From Flavobacterium xueshanense (lineage in GTDB: Bacteria > Bacteroidota > Bacteroidia > Flavobacteriales > Flavobacteriaceae): a DNA stretch of 64,000 bases. The notes under the pieces are model-generated. The model saw only the letters and a program-made list of their open reading frames with translations, made no database searches and had not been told where the DNA came from. The position numbers were made by a program, and so were the translations under genes. This document shows, piece by piece, positions 17,818-26,212 of this stretch. Each line of letters begins with the position of its first letter. The first letter of the stretch is position 1. The stretch is taken from the NCBI RefSeq assembly GCF_900112975.1, contig NZ_FONQ01000016.1:22541-86540 (forward strand), read 5' to 3'.

Positions 17818-18715
17818 ATCGAAAAATTCACAGAAGAAAGTATTTTAAAATTCACCGATAAGTTCAAAACAGATTGAGATTTTTTAGAATATTTGGCAAA
17901 AATAAAGTCGAAATAAAGTTTTAAATATGTAAGATGCAATCGCACAAAATTTACTATTCGTAAAAAGAATTCCCAAGAGATTGTAACGCATGCCATCATA
18001 TTGAAAGTCCGATGGTAAATACTATTTTTCACAGAGTTCGATTTGGTTTATGAAAAGCATTCATAATTGTTTTTGAGATAAATGCAATCGCAAAAAGTTT
18101 CTCGACAAAACAAAAAGCAAAATGATTAAAAATCAGTAGCACTACAGCAATAATTTCGTTAAAAAAGTTAGAATTACTACGGCAAGTAGTGCTTTACAGT
18201 CAATAATTGGTCAGGTTTTTATTCATGAATTTGTTTTTGGTGGCAAAGAAGATCTCAAACAAGGAAGAAGCAATAATTCAAAAAAAAGAAATTGATAATC
18301 GCCGTTGAAACAAATGATACTGGCAAAATCAAAAGAGTATATTTTGACCAACTTGAAGATTATTGGTGTAAAGAAATACACAAAATATTTGATACACATA
18401 TTTCCAAATCGGCATCAATAAAAACAGACAAAAGGACTGGAAATAATCCGTTAAAAAAAGAGTTTGATTTAAAACAGATTAAGAGTGACAAAGGAAAATC
18501 TTCAAAAGAATTACTTACTATAATTCATCAAGTAAAAATCTTGGTTGAGAAGTACTTTTTCTTGCGTTCATAAAAAGCATATTTAGACGGATTTAGACGG
18601 GTTTAGTTACCGAATTGATAGGTCAATTTACAATTAAAACATATGTGAATTACATATTAACGGAATGATGAACACTCAAAAATTTGTATATCGAGATATT
18701 ATAACAGGTAAATAA
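17818..18715 (+). pseudogene. Degenerate IS1595-family (ISXO2-like) transposase
   Basis: Fragments in shifting plus-strand frames align in order with a full-length (about 300-residue) IS1595 transposase. They are LKFTDKFKTD and RCNRTKFTIRKKN (zinc-ribbon part), CNACHHIESP with NTIFHRVRFGL, then FVFGGKEDLKQGRSNN, IIAVETNDTGKIKR, KTDKRTGNNPLKKEF, WLRSTFSCVHKKHI and DGFSYRIDRSI, ending at a TAA at 18713. At least four frame changes and several stops interrupt it. The usual V-D-E of the catalytic centre reads I-H-E. The longest surviving open piece is 18292-18573. I did not find convincing terminal inverted repeats or a target duplication, so element ends are unknown. Confidence 0.8.
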
Positions 18716-18837
18716 ATGAAGACCTTGAAACATTTCATATACCGCAGTCATAGTATTATTTTAGATTATGATAAAAGAAAGGAAACCTAAAAGCGATGTT
18801 GAAATACAGGGTCAAGGCATCTTTTTTTTAAAAATAA

Positions 18838-18869
18838 AAACAAAAAAAGCGGCAAATTTGCCGCTTTTT
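18838..18869 (-). terminator. Terminator of the endonuclease I gene
   Basis: The palindrome AAAAGCGGCAAA/TTTGCCGCTTTT (18845-18868) is followed on the minus strand by TTTTTTTG, 5 bp after the stop codon. It is identical in core to the one at 15049-15070. Confidence 0.85.
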
Positions 18870-18872
18870 GAA

Positions 18873-21428
18873 TTAGTTGATTATTAATTTTTTTATGACC
18901 GAATTAGAATCGATAGTAACTCGAACCAAATACATTCCTTTTGTGATATTTGGCAGCGTAATTTCTGATTTGGTGCTGTTTTCTTCGCTATAAATCTTCT
19001 GCCCAATAATAGAATAAATTTCGATAGCATACATTTTATTCGAATTATTGATAAAGAAAGTTCCATTCGATGGATTTGGATAGATAGCGACATCATTAGT
19101 ATCTAAAACTGTTTCAATTTTAGACTCTTTAACAACCATTCGACTTCCTAAGTTATTACAAGTATCTGATGCAAATGAATCCCATTGCGTTGTTTTATTG
19201 AAAGTAGTAGTTGGAGAAGTTACAGTAGCTTTTCTTCTGATTGTTTGATCAACCGCAAAGTTTGCTGTTCCGCCGTTAAAAGTTCCAATGATATCAATTA
19301 GGACTCCATTTTTGAATAATCCTACAGCATCATTCCCATTAAAAGTCATTTCACCAGCTGATGTAGAAAGATTAGCCGAGCTTATAGGATAACAAGTGGA
19401 TGCCATTAAGCTATTTACAATAGTGAATTTACTTCCGTTATTCAAAGTTCCTGTCAGCGATAATCCGGTACTCCAAGCACCAGCACCATTGCTTTGTTTT
19501 TTAATACTGTAAATAGATAAGTTAATGGCAGCGCCAGTTGCATTCGAAATTTCCAACGCTTTGTTGTTTGAGGAACCTTCAATATATTCTGAAAATAATA
19601 AATCGGTTGCAGTGGAGCCAGTTGCAGCCGTTGTGACATTCAGGGTATTACTCGTTGCAGAAATATTCCCTGCGGCATCTTTAGCTTTTACAGAAAAAGA
19701 ATAAGCTGTTGCGGCAGTTAATCCGGTAACATTATAGGTTGTGGTTGAAACGGTTCCTAATAAAGTGGTTCCTCTGTACACATCGTATCCGGTTACTCCA
19801 ACATTATCAGTAGCAGCGGTCCAAGATAAAGTGGTCGCAGTTTGAGTTGTTCCTGATGCTGTCAAAGCTGTAGGTGCAGATGGCGCTGTTGTATCAGCAG
19901 TTCCGGCAACTATATTTACGGTATAATCCTCTACTTGGCCATACGGAATCGCTTCACACGAAGTTGGAATGGCATTGTATTTCATTGAAACTCTCATTCT
20001 CGTAGTTCCTAATGCAGCCGAAACTGGTATAGTGATTGTTCCCGTTGCCGGAGTTGTTGTTGAAGTAGCTTTTGACCAAGCCAATTCACCAGCATCTGTA
20101 AATAATCCGTTTTTGTTATAATCAATCCAAACGGAATATCCTTCACTGAAAGCTGTACTTGTCCATGACGGTGTGATGGTAATGGTATTTGCAGTTCCAG
20201 AAGTTACATTTGTAGTTATTGCAGTGAAATTTTCATAGCCTGCAGTCCCGGTAGTGGTATTATTTATGGAACCAAAAACGACTTTTCCTATTTTTTCATC
20301 CGCAGTGCTGTTTCCTTGAGAAGCACAATACGCAATTGATGTTCCCGCGGTAGTTGTAGCGTTTACAATGTTACTTGAAGCTGAAGAATTTCCAGCTGCA
20401 TCTTTAGCGACAACATAAAAGGAATATGCTGTTGCAGCTGTTAGTCCAGTGATCGTAGTTGTTGTTCCGGTAACAGTCGTTTTTAGAGCGCTGTTCATAT
20501 AAACATTATATCCAGTCACTCCAATATTATCAGCGGAAGCCGTCCAGCTTAATGAAATGGAGTTTGAAGTTGTTCCGTTAGCTACTAAATTTGTTGGTGT
20601 GGTAGGAATTTGTGCATCAGCTGTTGGGTTCCAAATCGCCTGTACATATTCAGGATGATCAATATATGGATTCCTATTGTTTTGAGCCGTGTAAATAGCA
20701 TTGTTGCGAGCAATTTCTCTATTATTAACAGGATCTTGATTGTGCCATGTTATCAATAAGTTTAAAAAAGCTGTAGTGAAAACCTGATTACTTGTGCCAT
20801 TAAACATTGCATAAGAATAGCCGGCAACAGTATTTTCATAACGTGTGGCAAAATAAAAGTACATGCGTGCAATGTCACCTTTGAACTCGTTGATAGGTTC
20901 GAAAATAGGTCCGGCATAACCAGAAGTTGTACTTGCTCCAAGTTTACTTCCGTTTAAGGAGGTCCAAGTTGGTGAAGTTACCGGTCCGTGTGGATAATTA
21001 GAACGCTGTCCGTTTACTTTTCCGTCAGTTGGCGTGATGAAATGGGCATCTGAAACCATTGGAGCTGCTGAACCAAAAGTAGACTGCGGAATAATGTGTT
21101 CTCTATTATAGCAATCGCCTTCTACGCTATAGGTGCCGCATCTTTGAGTGGTGCCGGCTGAATAGGTGTACGGATCTGTTCCTGATGGATTTTCAGAATA
21201 CATGTCTAATATCGTAGCATCATTTTCATAGTAATAATCTCTGTCTGAGGTTTGATAAATAGTGTATAATCCCGAATACCCATTATCTGTATGGCCTTTG
21301 ATGATGTTGTACAATTGTGTTTTTAAGGTGTAACTAGTTCCGGTAGCGGTCGTGTAATAGCCACTTGGTATCTGGGCTATACTAACTGAAACGATCAGGA
21401 ATAATAAGGCTGAGTAGATTTTTTTCAT
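18873..21428 (-). CDS. Secreted endonuclease I family protein with FN3, GEVED, lamin-tail and T9SS sorting domains
   Basis: 851 residues. A signal peptide (about 1-18, ending VSIAQ) is followed by an endonuclease I domain (about 25-270). Its His-Me finger core is NREHIIPQSTFGS with DAHFITPTDGKVNGQRSNYPHG, expected to cut DNA/RNA with a metal ion. Then come fibronectin III (about 278-358), GEVED (WIDYNKNGLFTDAGEL ... PYGQVEDYTV, about 370-505), a second fibronectin III, a lamin-tail domain (LLFSEYIEGSSNNKALEI) and a C-terminal type IX sorting domain (IYPNPSNGTFFINN ... VIKKLIIN). Export through the inner membrane and then T9SS follows from these ends. It probably acts as an extracellular or surface nuclease for nutrient scavenging. 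A broken partial duplicate lies 3 kb downstream at 15076. Confidence 0.92.
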   Translation of the reverse strand: MKKIYSALLFLIVSVSIAQIPSGYYTTATGTSYTLKTQLYNIIKGHTDNGYSGLYTIYQTSDRDYYYENDATILDMYSENPSGTDPYTYSAGTTQRCGTYSVEGDCYNREHIIPQSTFGSAAPMVSDAHFITPTDGKVNGQRSNYPHGPVTSPTWTSLNGSKLGASTTSGYAGPIFEPINEFKGDIARMYFYFATRYENTVAGYSYAMFNGTSNQVFTTAFLNLLITWHNQDPVNNREIARNNAIYTAQNNRNPYIDHPEYVQAIWNPTADAQIPTTPTNLVANGTTSNSISLSWTASADNIGVTGYNVYMNSALKTTVTGTTTTITGLTAATAYSFYVVAKDAAGNSSASSNIVNATTTAGTSIAYCASQGNSTADEKIGKVVFGSINNTTTGTAGYENFTAITTNVTSGTANTITITPSWTSTAFSEGYSVWIDYNKNGLFTDAGELAWSKATSTTTPATGTITIPVSAALGTTRMRVSMKYNAIPTSCEAIPYGQVEDYTVNIVAGTADTTAPSAPTALTASGTTQTATTLSWTAATDNVGVTGYDVYRGTTLLGTVSTTTYNVTGLTAATAYSFSVKAKDAAGNISATSNTLNVTTAATGSTATDLLFSEYIEGSSNNKALEISNATGAAINLSIYSIKKQSNGAGAWSTGLSLTGTLNNGSKFTIVNSLMASTCYPISSANLSTSAGEMTFNGNDAVGLFKNGVLIDIIGTFNGGTANFAVDQTIRRKATVTSPTTTFNKTTQWDSFASDTCNNLGSRMVVKESKIETVLDTNDVAIYPNPSNGTFFINNSNKMYAIEIYSIIGQKIYSEENSTKSEITLPNITKGMYLVRVTIDSNSVIKKLIIN

Positions 21429-21664
21429 AAATTAAAACTGTTTTAGGTTATTGGGGTTAGTTTCCAGTTGTAAAACTTGATTTTCAAATTTTAAAAAACT
21501 GAAGACATGCAAATTTATAACTTTTCTGGTGGTTTATGTTAAGGAATTATGAAGATAATTGTGAATTTCTTAACATAATTAATTACATTTTGTAAGGTCG
21601 TAATTCAATTTTTAGTTTTGCAATAAACTGTTTACTGACGTGACATCTCGGCATTCAAAGTGAT

Positions 21665-23191
21665 TTATTTTGGAAAAGTTTTGTTTTGGTACGCACCTAA
21701 ATCTGGAGGTAAAACTCGCAAGTTTCCTCTAATATCAAACGGAATTAAATACGCCGAATTCCCTTTTGCGAAAGCGGCAGAAGTTTCGTCTATATTGAAT
21801 TTGTTTCTTAATATATTAAAGAATTTGGGATCCTTGTTCAAAAGTATCGCATTGTAATGTGCCGTATCCGTATTAAATTGATAATCGGGATTTGTCGTGA
21901 ATTGGTTGGCAACATTATCAAATTTAATCAGGCAATTGTTGAATTGGTATTCAAAAGCGGCTCCGGTTTTTTTGGTTAAACTCATTTCGTTTGAATATGA
22001 ACCATAAATAATGCAGTTGTTGAAGGTCGCAGCGGTTAAATCTTTCACTTCTGGAACTGCTCCCAAAATATAATTGCTCACTAAAACCGCCACTTGTTGT
22101 GAACTGTTCCAGTTATTATAAAAGGTAGAATGTACAAATGAATAATTTCCTCCGTACGTGCAGGCTAAATTGGCTAATCCTGCATTATTGATGACTATAT
22201 TTTCTCCATTTATTTTTGCGGTCTGCGCCAAAATTCCGTAGTTGCTACTGTTGTAAATTTGGGTGTTTTTGACAGAAACTGTAGTGCCATCATTGTTTTG
22301 AATCAACAAACCAATGGTAGCATTTTTAATGGTGAGATGATTAAAAGTATTATTGGTACTGCCATCGGAGAGCCAAATGGTTCCCCATTGTCCTGGCACA
22401 TCCGAAAAATCCGGTTCTAAACGGTCGCCTTCAAATATGACTTCGTTTTCTAGTTTATCCGTAGTTGACAGTGTTCCATTAATATTTATGGAAGCATTAT
22501 TGGCTACAATGAGTCCGGAATTCGCATGAAAATGAACTCGGGTTCCAGCCTCAAAAGTAGCCGTTTTGTTAGAAGGAACCGCTGCATAGCCATAAATCAC
22601 ATACGGTTTGTCATTGGTAAATTGCAATTCATTTCCATTTACAGGATCATTTTCATCCAGATAAAAACCATCTATTTTTTCGTTTCCAATAGGAAGTGTT
22701 TCGGTGGTTCCATCAGCAAAACGTTTTGGATATAGGAAAACAGCGTCTTGAATTAGCGTTACCAGTTTAACATTTTGTAGGTTTTCGCCACTGTCAAACT
22801 GAATTTGATCAGTATATAAAAAATCGTTTGGGATAGCATCGGCGATATTAGCAGTAGTTTCAATAAAAATATACAAACTGTCTTTAGCTAAAAGATCCAC
22901 ATTATTGAAAATTTTGCCATTTGTCCCTTGCAATCCATCAACGGTAATTCTGTATTTTGAGTTCAATCCTTTTCCTAATTTTATACTTGGAATAGTGATG
23001 TCATTCTTGCTATTGTTGTACACTTTAAGTCGGTACGTGCTGGAACCAATATTAGAGAAAACGGTATCTAAATAAATAGTGTCTTTCGAAAATTTCAAAT
23101 CGCCAGTACTTGTTACAGTCTCAAAATCGGAACGACAGGAAAAAATTGAAAGCATTATTCCAATAAAAAGTAGTAATGGGATAGGACGCAT
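21665..23191 (-). CDS. Predicted beta-helix surface lipoprotein
   Basis: 508 residues with a lipoprotein signal (LLLFIGIMLSIFSC, anchor Cys19). The middle (about 200-400) has repeated short strand-turn units rich in N, G and T, such as FNHLTIKNATIGLLIQNND and KNTQIYNSSNYGILAQTAK, which is the look of a right-handed parallel beta-helix (pectate-lyase-like repeats). The end reads DIRGNLRVLPPDLGAYQ, a closing motif common in beta-helix proteins of this phylum. No catalytic residues can be named. It is divergent from the menaquinone thioesterase gene (115 bp between starts), an arrangement that may only reflect shared spacing. Function unknown. Confidence 0.75.
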   Translation of the reverse strand: MRPIPLLLFIGIMLSIFSCRSDFETVTSTGDLKFSKDTIYLDTVFSNIGSSTYRLKVYNNSKNDITIPSIKLGKGLNSKYRITVDGLQGTNGKIFNNVDLLAKDSLYIFIETTANIADAIPNDFLYTDQIQFDSGENLQNVKLVTLIQDAVFLYPKRFADGTTETLPIGNEKIDGFYLDENDPVNGNELQFTNDKPYVIYGYAAVPSNKTATFEAGTRVHFHANSGLIVANNASININGTLSTTDKLENEVIFEGDRLEPDFSDVPGQWGTIWLSDGSTNNTFNHLTIKNATIGLLIQNNDGTTVSVKNTQIYNSSNYGILAQTAKINGENIVINNAGLANLACTYGGNYSFVHSTFYNNWNSSQQVAVLVSNYILGAVPEVKDLTAATFNNCIIYGSYSNEMSLTKKTGAAFEYQFNNCLIKFDNVANQFTTNPDYQFNTDTAHYNAILLNKDPKFFNILRNKFNIDETSAAFAKGNSAYLIPFDIRGNLRVLPPDLGAYQNKTFPK

Positions 23192-23306
23192 TTCGTTAGA
23201 TTTTTTGTAAAAATAGGAAAAATCTATTTCGGAATTAGAATAACAATTGTAATTACTATTTTGTGACTTATCTTTTATTTAATTTTACATTTTAAAAGCC
23301 AATAAC

Positions 23307-23744
23307 ATGACATTCGACAAAGAAAAAATACTTCAGTATTGCAATCACGTTTCTAAAAATACCTTAATGCAAACATTGAATATTGAATATACTGATGCAG
23401 GAGAGGATTTTTTAGTGGCCACAATGCCCGTGAATTCTTCCGTGCATCAACCAATGGGATTGTTGCATGGCGGCGCTTCAGTGGCTTTAGCAGAGAGTGT
23501 AGGTAGTGCTGCCTCTATGCTATACGTTAATTCCGACGTAAGTGAAATTCGCGGTATCGAGATTTCAGCCAATCATTTGAAAGCAAAACGGGATGGAATT
23601 GTAACGGCAACCGCTAAGATTGTCCACAAGGGCCGAAGTATTCACCTTTGGGAAATACGAATTACTGATGAAAACAATAATTTAATCTCACTTTGTAAGT
23701 TGACGAATATGGTTTTGCCAAAAAGAAAAAACGGAGATAAATAA
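23307..23744 (+). CDS. menI: Hotdog-fold thioesterase, probably DHNA-CoA thioesterase of menaquinone synthesis
   Basis: 145 residues of the PaaI/4HBT-like hotdog family. The active-site stretch MGLLHGGASVALAESVGSAAS includes the conserved HGG and a Glu in the central helix. It is followed by NHLKAKRDGIVTATAKIVHKGRSIHLWEI, the typical second half. In menaquinone synthesis the enzyme releases 1,4-dihydroxy-2-naphthoate from its CoA ester. That assignment relies on the isochorismate synthase gene 125 bp downstream on the same strand; by sequence alone it could act on another acyl-CoA. The stop codon overlaps the ATG of a 26-codon frame (23744-23824). Confidence 0.85.
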   Translation: MTFDKEKILQYCNHVSKNTLMQTLNIEYTDAGEDFLVATMPVNSSVHQPMGLLHGGASVALAESVGSAASMLYVNSDVSEIRGIEISANHLKAKRDGIVTATAKIVHKGRSIHLWEIRITDENNNLISLCKLTNMVLPKRKNGDK

Positions 23745-23824
23745 TGGAAGTAAATGTAGCTAAAGCCAAAAAACAGTTTCTGGAAAAATTGACTAATATG
23801 GTTTTGAAAAAATCAAGCAAGTAA
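23744..23824 (+). other. 26-codon frame overlapping the thioesterase stop; partial 3'-end duplication
   Basis: The ATG shares one base with the upstream TAA (TAATG), so translation could be coupled. The encoded peptide ends KLTNMVLKKSSK, and the thioesterase ends KLTNMVLPKRKNGDK. The DNA matches over about 20 bases (ttgac-aatatggttttg). It looks like the remains of a small tandem duplication of the thioesterase 3' end rather than an independent gene. Confidence 0.4.
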
Positions 23825-23869
23825 TAACACCTAGAGTTTTAATGAAATTTATATTTTAATAAATTAAAG

Positions 23870-24940
23870 ATGATTGATTTTTTTATAAAAGTAAAGCAAC
23901 AAAAAGCTCAGAATTTACCGTTTGTACTATACAGAAAACCAAATGATGTCAAACTAGTAGGTTTTTTTCAGAACAATGACCATTTATATTTTGCAGAAAA
24001 TTTTGAAGAAACAGGTTTTGTTTTTGCTCCTTTTGAAGGCAGTCAAAGAATACTCATTCCTAAAAATCAATCTGTAAAATGGGAAGAATTGATTACTTTT
24101 TTGGAAGAAAATCAAGACTTAAATTTCAGAGATTCAGAAGATAGTACAGCTAAAGTACATTTTGAAAATCTTGTTCAAAAAGGTATTGATGTTATTGCAA
24201 AAGGGACTTTAAAAAAAGTGGTTGTATCAAGGAAAGAAATCGTTGATTTGTTAAATTTTGATTTAGTTTTGATTTTCGAAAAATTAATTCAAAGTTATCC
24301 AACTGCTTTTTGCTATTGTTGGTTTCATCCAAAAATAGGATTATGGATGGGTGCCACGCCAGAGCGATTATTGAAGTCCAGTAACAATAATTTCGATACA
24401 ATGTCATTAGCTGGAACGCAAAAAATTCAGGGTGCGAAAGAAGTAGTTTGGGAGAAAAAGGAAATGGAGGAGCAGCAGTTTGTAACCGATTTTATTTTAA
24501 ATAATCTTAAGGATCTAACTTCAGAAGTTTCCGTTTCAAGTCCCTATACCGCACAAGCTGGAACTTTAGCGCACATTAAAACAGATATTGAAGGGGTAAT
24601 CAATGAGAATTCAAGTTTGAAACAAGTCGTTTCCGTTTTGCATCCAACACCCGCCGTATGCGGATTGCCAAAAGAATCTGCCAGAGATTTTATTATTAAA
24701 AATGAAGGCTACGAAAGAGAATATTATACCGGTTTTTTAGGGGAATTAAACAAGGAAGGAAGTAATGAGGAAGAATTAAATTCCGATTTGTTTGTCAATT
24801 TGCGATGCATGCAAATTAAAAATAATCAAGCGCATTTGTATATGGGTTGTGGTATTACAAAGGACAGTATTCCTGAAAAAGAGTGGAAAGAAAGTGTTAA
24901 TAAAGCTGTTACAATGAAAAAAATATTGAATATGCAGTAA
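23870..24940 (+). CDS. menF: Isochorismate synthase
   Basis: 356 residues of the chorismate-binding (anthranilate synthase component I / MenF / EntC) family, converting chorismate to isochorismate at the start of menaquinone synthesis. Recognisable blocks are GTLKKVVVSRKEIVD, WMGATPERLLK, the signature SLAGTQKIQGAKEVVW, and the C-terminal VLHPTPAVCGLPKESARDFI followed by REYYTGFLGEL and NLRCMQI. It is shorter than E. coli MenF (about 430) because the variable N-terminal part is reduced, as is usual in Bacteroidota. Menaquinone rather than siderophore use is inferred from the thioesterase neighbour and the lack of siderophore genes. bshB1 follows 95 bp downstream. Confidence 0.9.
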   Translation: MIDFFIKVKQQKAQNLPFVLYRKPNDVKLVGFFQNNDHLYFAENFEETGFVFAPFEGSQRILIPKNQSVKWEELITFLEENQDLNFRDSEDSTAKVHFENLVQKGIDVIAKGTLKKVVVSRKEIVDLLNFDLVLIFEKLIQSYPTAFCYCWFHPKIGLWMGATPERLLKSSNNNFDTMSLAGTQKIQGAKEVVWEKKEMEEQQFVTDFILNNLKDLTSEVSVSSPYTAQAGTLAHIKTDIEGVINENSSLKQVVSVLHPTPAVCGLPKESARDFIIKNEGYEREYYTGFLGELNKEGSNEEELNSDLFVNLRCMQIKNNQAHLYMGCGITKDSIPEKEWKESVNKAVTMKKILNMQ

Positions 24941-25035
24941 TATCTTTGTTGCAGAAACCAAAATATAAAGAGTTATTGGGTGCAGATAATGAGCTCTTTC
25001 AATTATTAAGAAAAAAATTATTAAACGAATTTTAG

Positions 25036-25752
25036 ATGAAATTAGATATACTTGCTTTTGGTGCACATCCTGATGATGTGGAATTGGGTTGTGCAGGAAC
25101 CATTTTAAAAGAAATTTCTTTAGGAAAAACGGTTGGAATTATCGATTTGACCCGAGGAGAATTAGGGACGCGGGGTTCAGCTGAAATAAGAGATCAGGAA
25201 GCAAATGCTGCTGCAAAGATCCTTGGTGTTTCAGCGCGTGAAAATTTAGAAATGCGCGATGGTTTTTTTGTCAATGACGAAAAGCACCAATTGGAAATCA
25301 TAAAAATGATTCGCAAGTATCAACCGGCAATTGTTTTGTGTAATGCCATAGATGACCGTCATATCGATCATGCAAAGGGAAGCAAATTAGTTTCGAATGC
25401 TTGTTTCTTGTCTGGATTAATGAAGATTGAAACTTCATTGGAAGGAAAGCAGCAAAAGGCTTGGCGACCAAAATTAGTGTATCATTATATACAATGGAAA
25501 AACATAGAACCAGATTTTGTAGTTGATATTACTGGTTTTACCGATAAAAAAATTGAATCGATTTTGGCCTACGGTTCACAGTTTTATGATGCAAATTCTA
25601 ATGAACCGGAGTCACCAATTTCGAGTAAAAACTTCTTGGAAAGCCTGAATTACCGATCCAGAGATTTAGGAAGGCTCACAGGAGTAGATCATGCGGAAGG
25701 ATTTACTGTAGAAAGATATTTGGCAGTCAATAGCTTAGGAGATTTAATGTAA
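25036..25752 (+). CDS. bshB1: Bacillithiol biosynthesis deacetylase BshB1
   Basis: 238 residues of the PIG-L/LmbE zinc deacetylase family. The metal and catalytic motif AHPDDVELGCAGT is at about 10-22 and the third ligand region DDRHIDHAKGS at about 111-121. The long match to BshB1 (DLTRGELGTRGSAEIRDQEA and RSRDLGRLTGVDHAEGF near the end) favours this over general LmbE proteins. It removes acetate from GlcNAc-malate to give GlcN-malate, the second step of bacillithiol synthesis, so the organism probably uses bacillithiol as its low-molecular-weight thiol. bshA and bshC are not in the window. Confidence 0.92.
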   Translation: MKLDILAFGAHPDDVELGCAGTILKEISLGKTVGIIDLTRGELGTRGSAEIRDQEANAAAKILGVSARENLEMRDGFFVNDEKHQLEIIKMIRKYQPAIVLCNAIDDRHIDHAKGSKLVSNACFLSGLMKIETSLEGKQQKAWRPKLVYHYIQWKNIEPDFVVDITGFTDKKIESILAYGSQFYDANSNEPESPISSKNFLESLNYRSRDLGRLTGVDHAEGFTVERYLAVNSLGDLM

Positions 25753-25780
25753 ATTTCATGTAATTTTACAAAAAAAATAT

Positions 25781-25810
25781 TTGCAGAAGTAAACTTATGT
25801 CGTATATTTG
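25781..25810 (+). promoter_or_regulatory. tRNA-His promoter
   Basis: TTG (25781-25783), a 19-bp spacer and TATATTTG (25803-25810) form an exact Bacteroidetes sigma-A promoter, with the tRNA starting 17 bp after the -10 box. Confidence 0.8.
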
Positions 25811-25827
25811 CCACCGCTAAGCAAATG

Positions 25828-25901
25828 GTGGTTGTAGCTCAGTTGGTTAGAGCATCGGTTTGTGGTACCGAGGGTCGCGGGTTCGAGCCCCGTCTTCCAC
25901 C
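25828..25901 (+). tRNA. tRNA-His (anticodon GTG)
   Basis: Full cloverleaf: D arm GCTC/GAGC, anticodon stem TCGGT/ACCGA with loop TTGTGGT (anticodon GTG), and T arm GCGGG/CCCGT with loop TTCGAGC. A G at 25827 could be the -1 G, facing discriminator C at 25901. CCA is not fully encoded. The acceptor stem as read (GTGGTTG/CTTCCAC) has two T-T mismatches at positions 5-68 and 6-67. Confidence 0.93.
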
Positions 25902-25910
25902 CAGAAAGCA

Positions 25911-25938
25911 AAAGCTTCGAAGAAATTCGAGGCTTTTT
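25911..25938 (+). terminator. Terminator after tRNA-His
   Basis: AAAGCTTCGAA (25911-25921) pairs over 11 bp (one T-G) with TTCGAGGCTTT around a GAAA tetraloop and ends in a T run. It lies 9 bp after the tRNA. Confidence 0.8.
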
Positions 25939-25956
25939 TTGTGGGATAAAGTTTCG

Positions 25957-26118
25957 TGAAAGTATAGCGATTATTTTATTGGCGTGAATATTGTAAAAGG
26001 AAATGAAGATGGCATTGCACTCAAATATGTTACTTACGATTTCACAAGTAATGCAAGTGCCGTTGTAGTTTTCCGGGCAGACATTCCTGTTTCGAGTTAT
26101 AATGGTTGTTTTACATAA
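25957..26118 (+). pseudogene. Possible gene fragment (about 50 codons, unknown)
   Basis: An open stretch following a TGA reads SDYFIGVNIVKGNEDG ... YVTYDFTSNASAV ... DIPVSSYNGCFT to a TAA. The composition is protein-like and there is no ATG, only a GTG at 25984. It looks like the 3' end of a lost gene between tRNA-His and the histidine kinase. I do not recognise the family, and chance cannot be excluded. Confidence 0.3.
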
Positions 26119-26136
26119 AACGTATTTTCTTTTGTG

Positions 26137-26144
26137 TATCTTTG
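26137..26144 (+). promoter_or_regulatory. -10 box upstream of the histidine kinase gene
   Basis: TATCTTTG fits TAnnTTTG and lies 68 bp before the ATG of the kinase gene. No good TTG is seen at the -33 spacing. Confidence 0.4.
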
Positions 26145-26212
26145 GGCACATTACATAGTTAAATCAAACGAATATATACTTTCAAAATTTTAAATATTAT
26201 TTACATAATTTA

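Noticed and set aside
17811..18032. 73-codon minus-strand frame
   Set aside because: It is the antisense of the degenerate IS1595 transposase, whose plus-strand fragments are recognisable.
25795..26151. 118-codon minus-strand frame over tRNA-His
   Set aside because: It is antisense to the tRNA (its residues GLEPATLGTTNRCSN mirror the T and anticodon arms), a common false gene.
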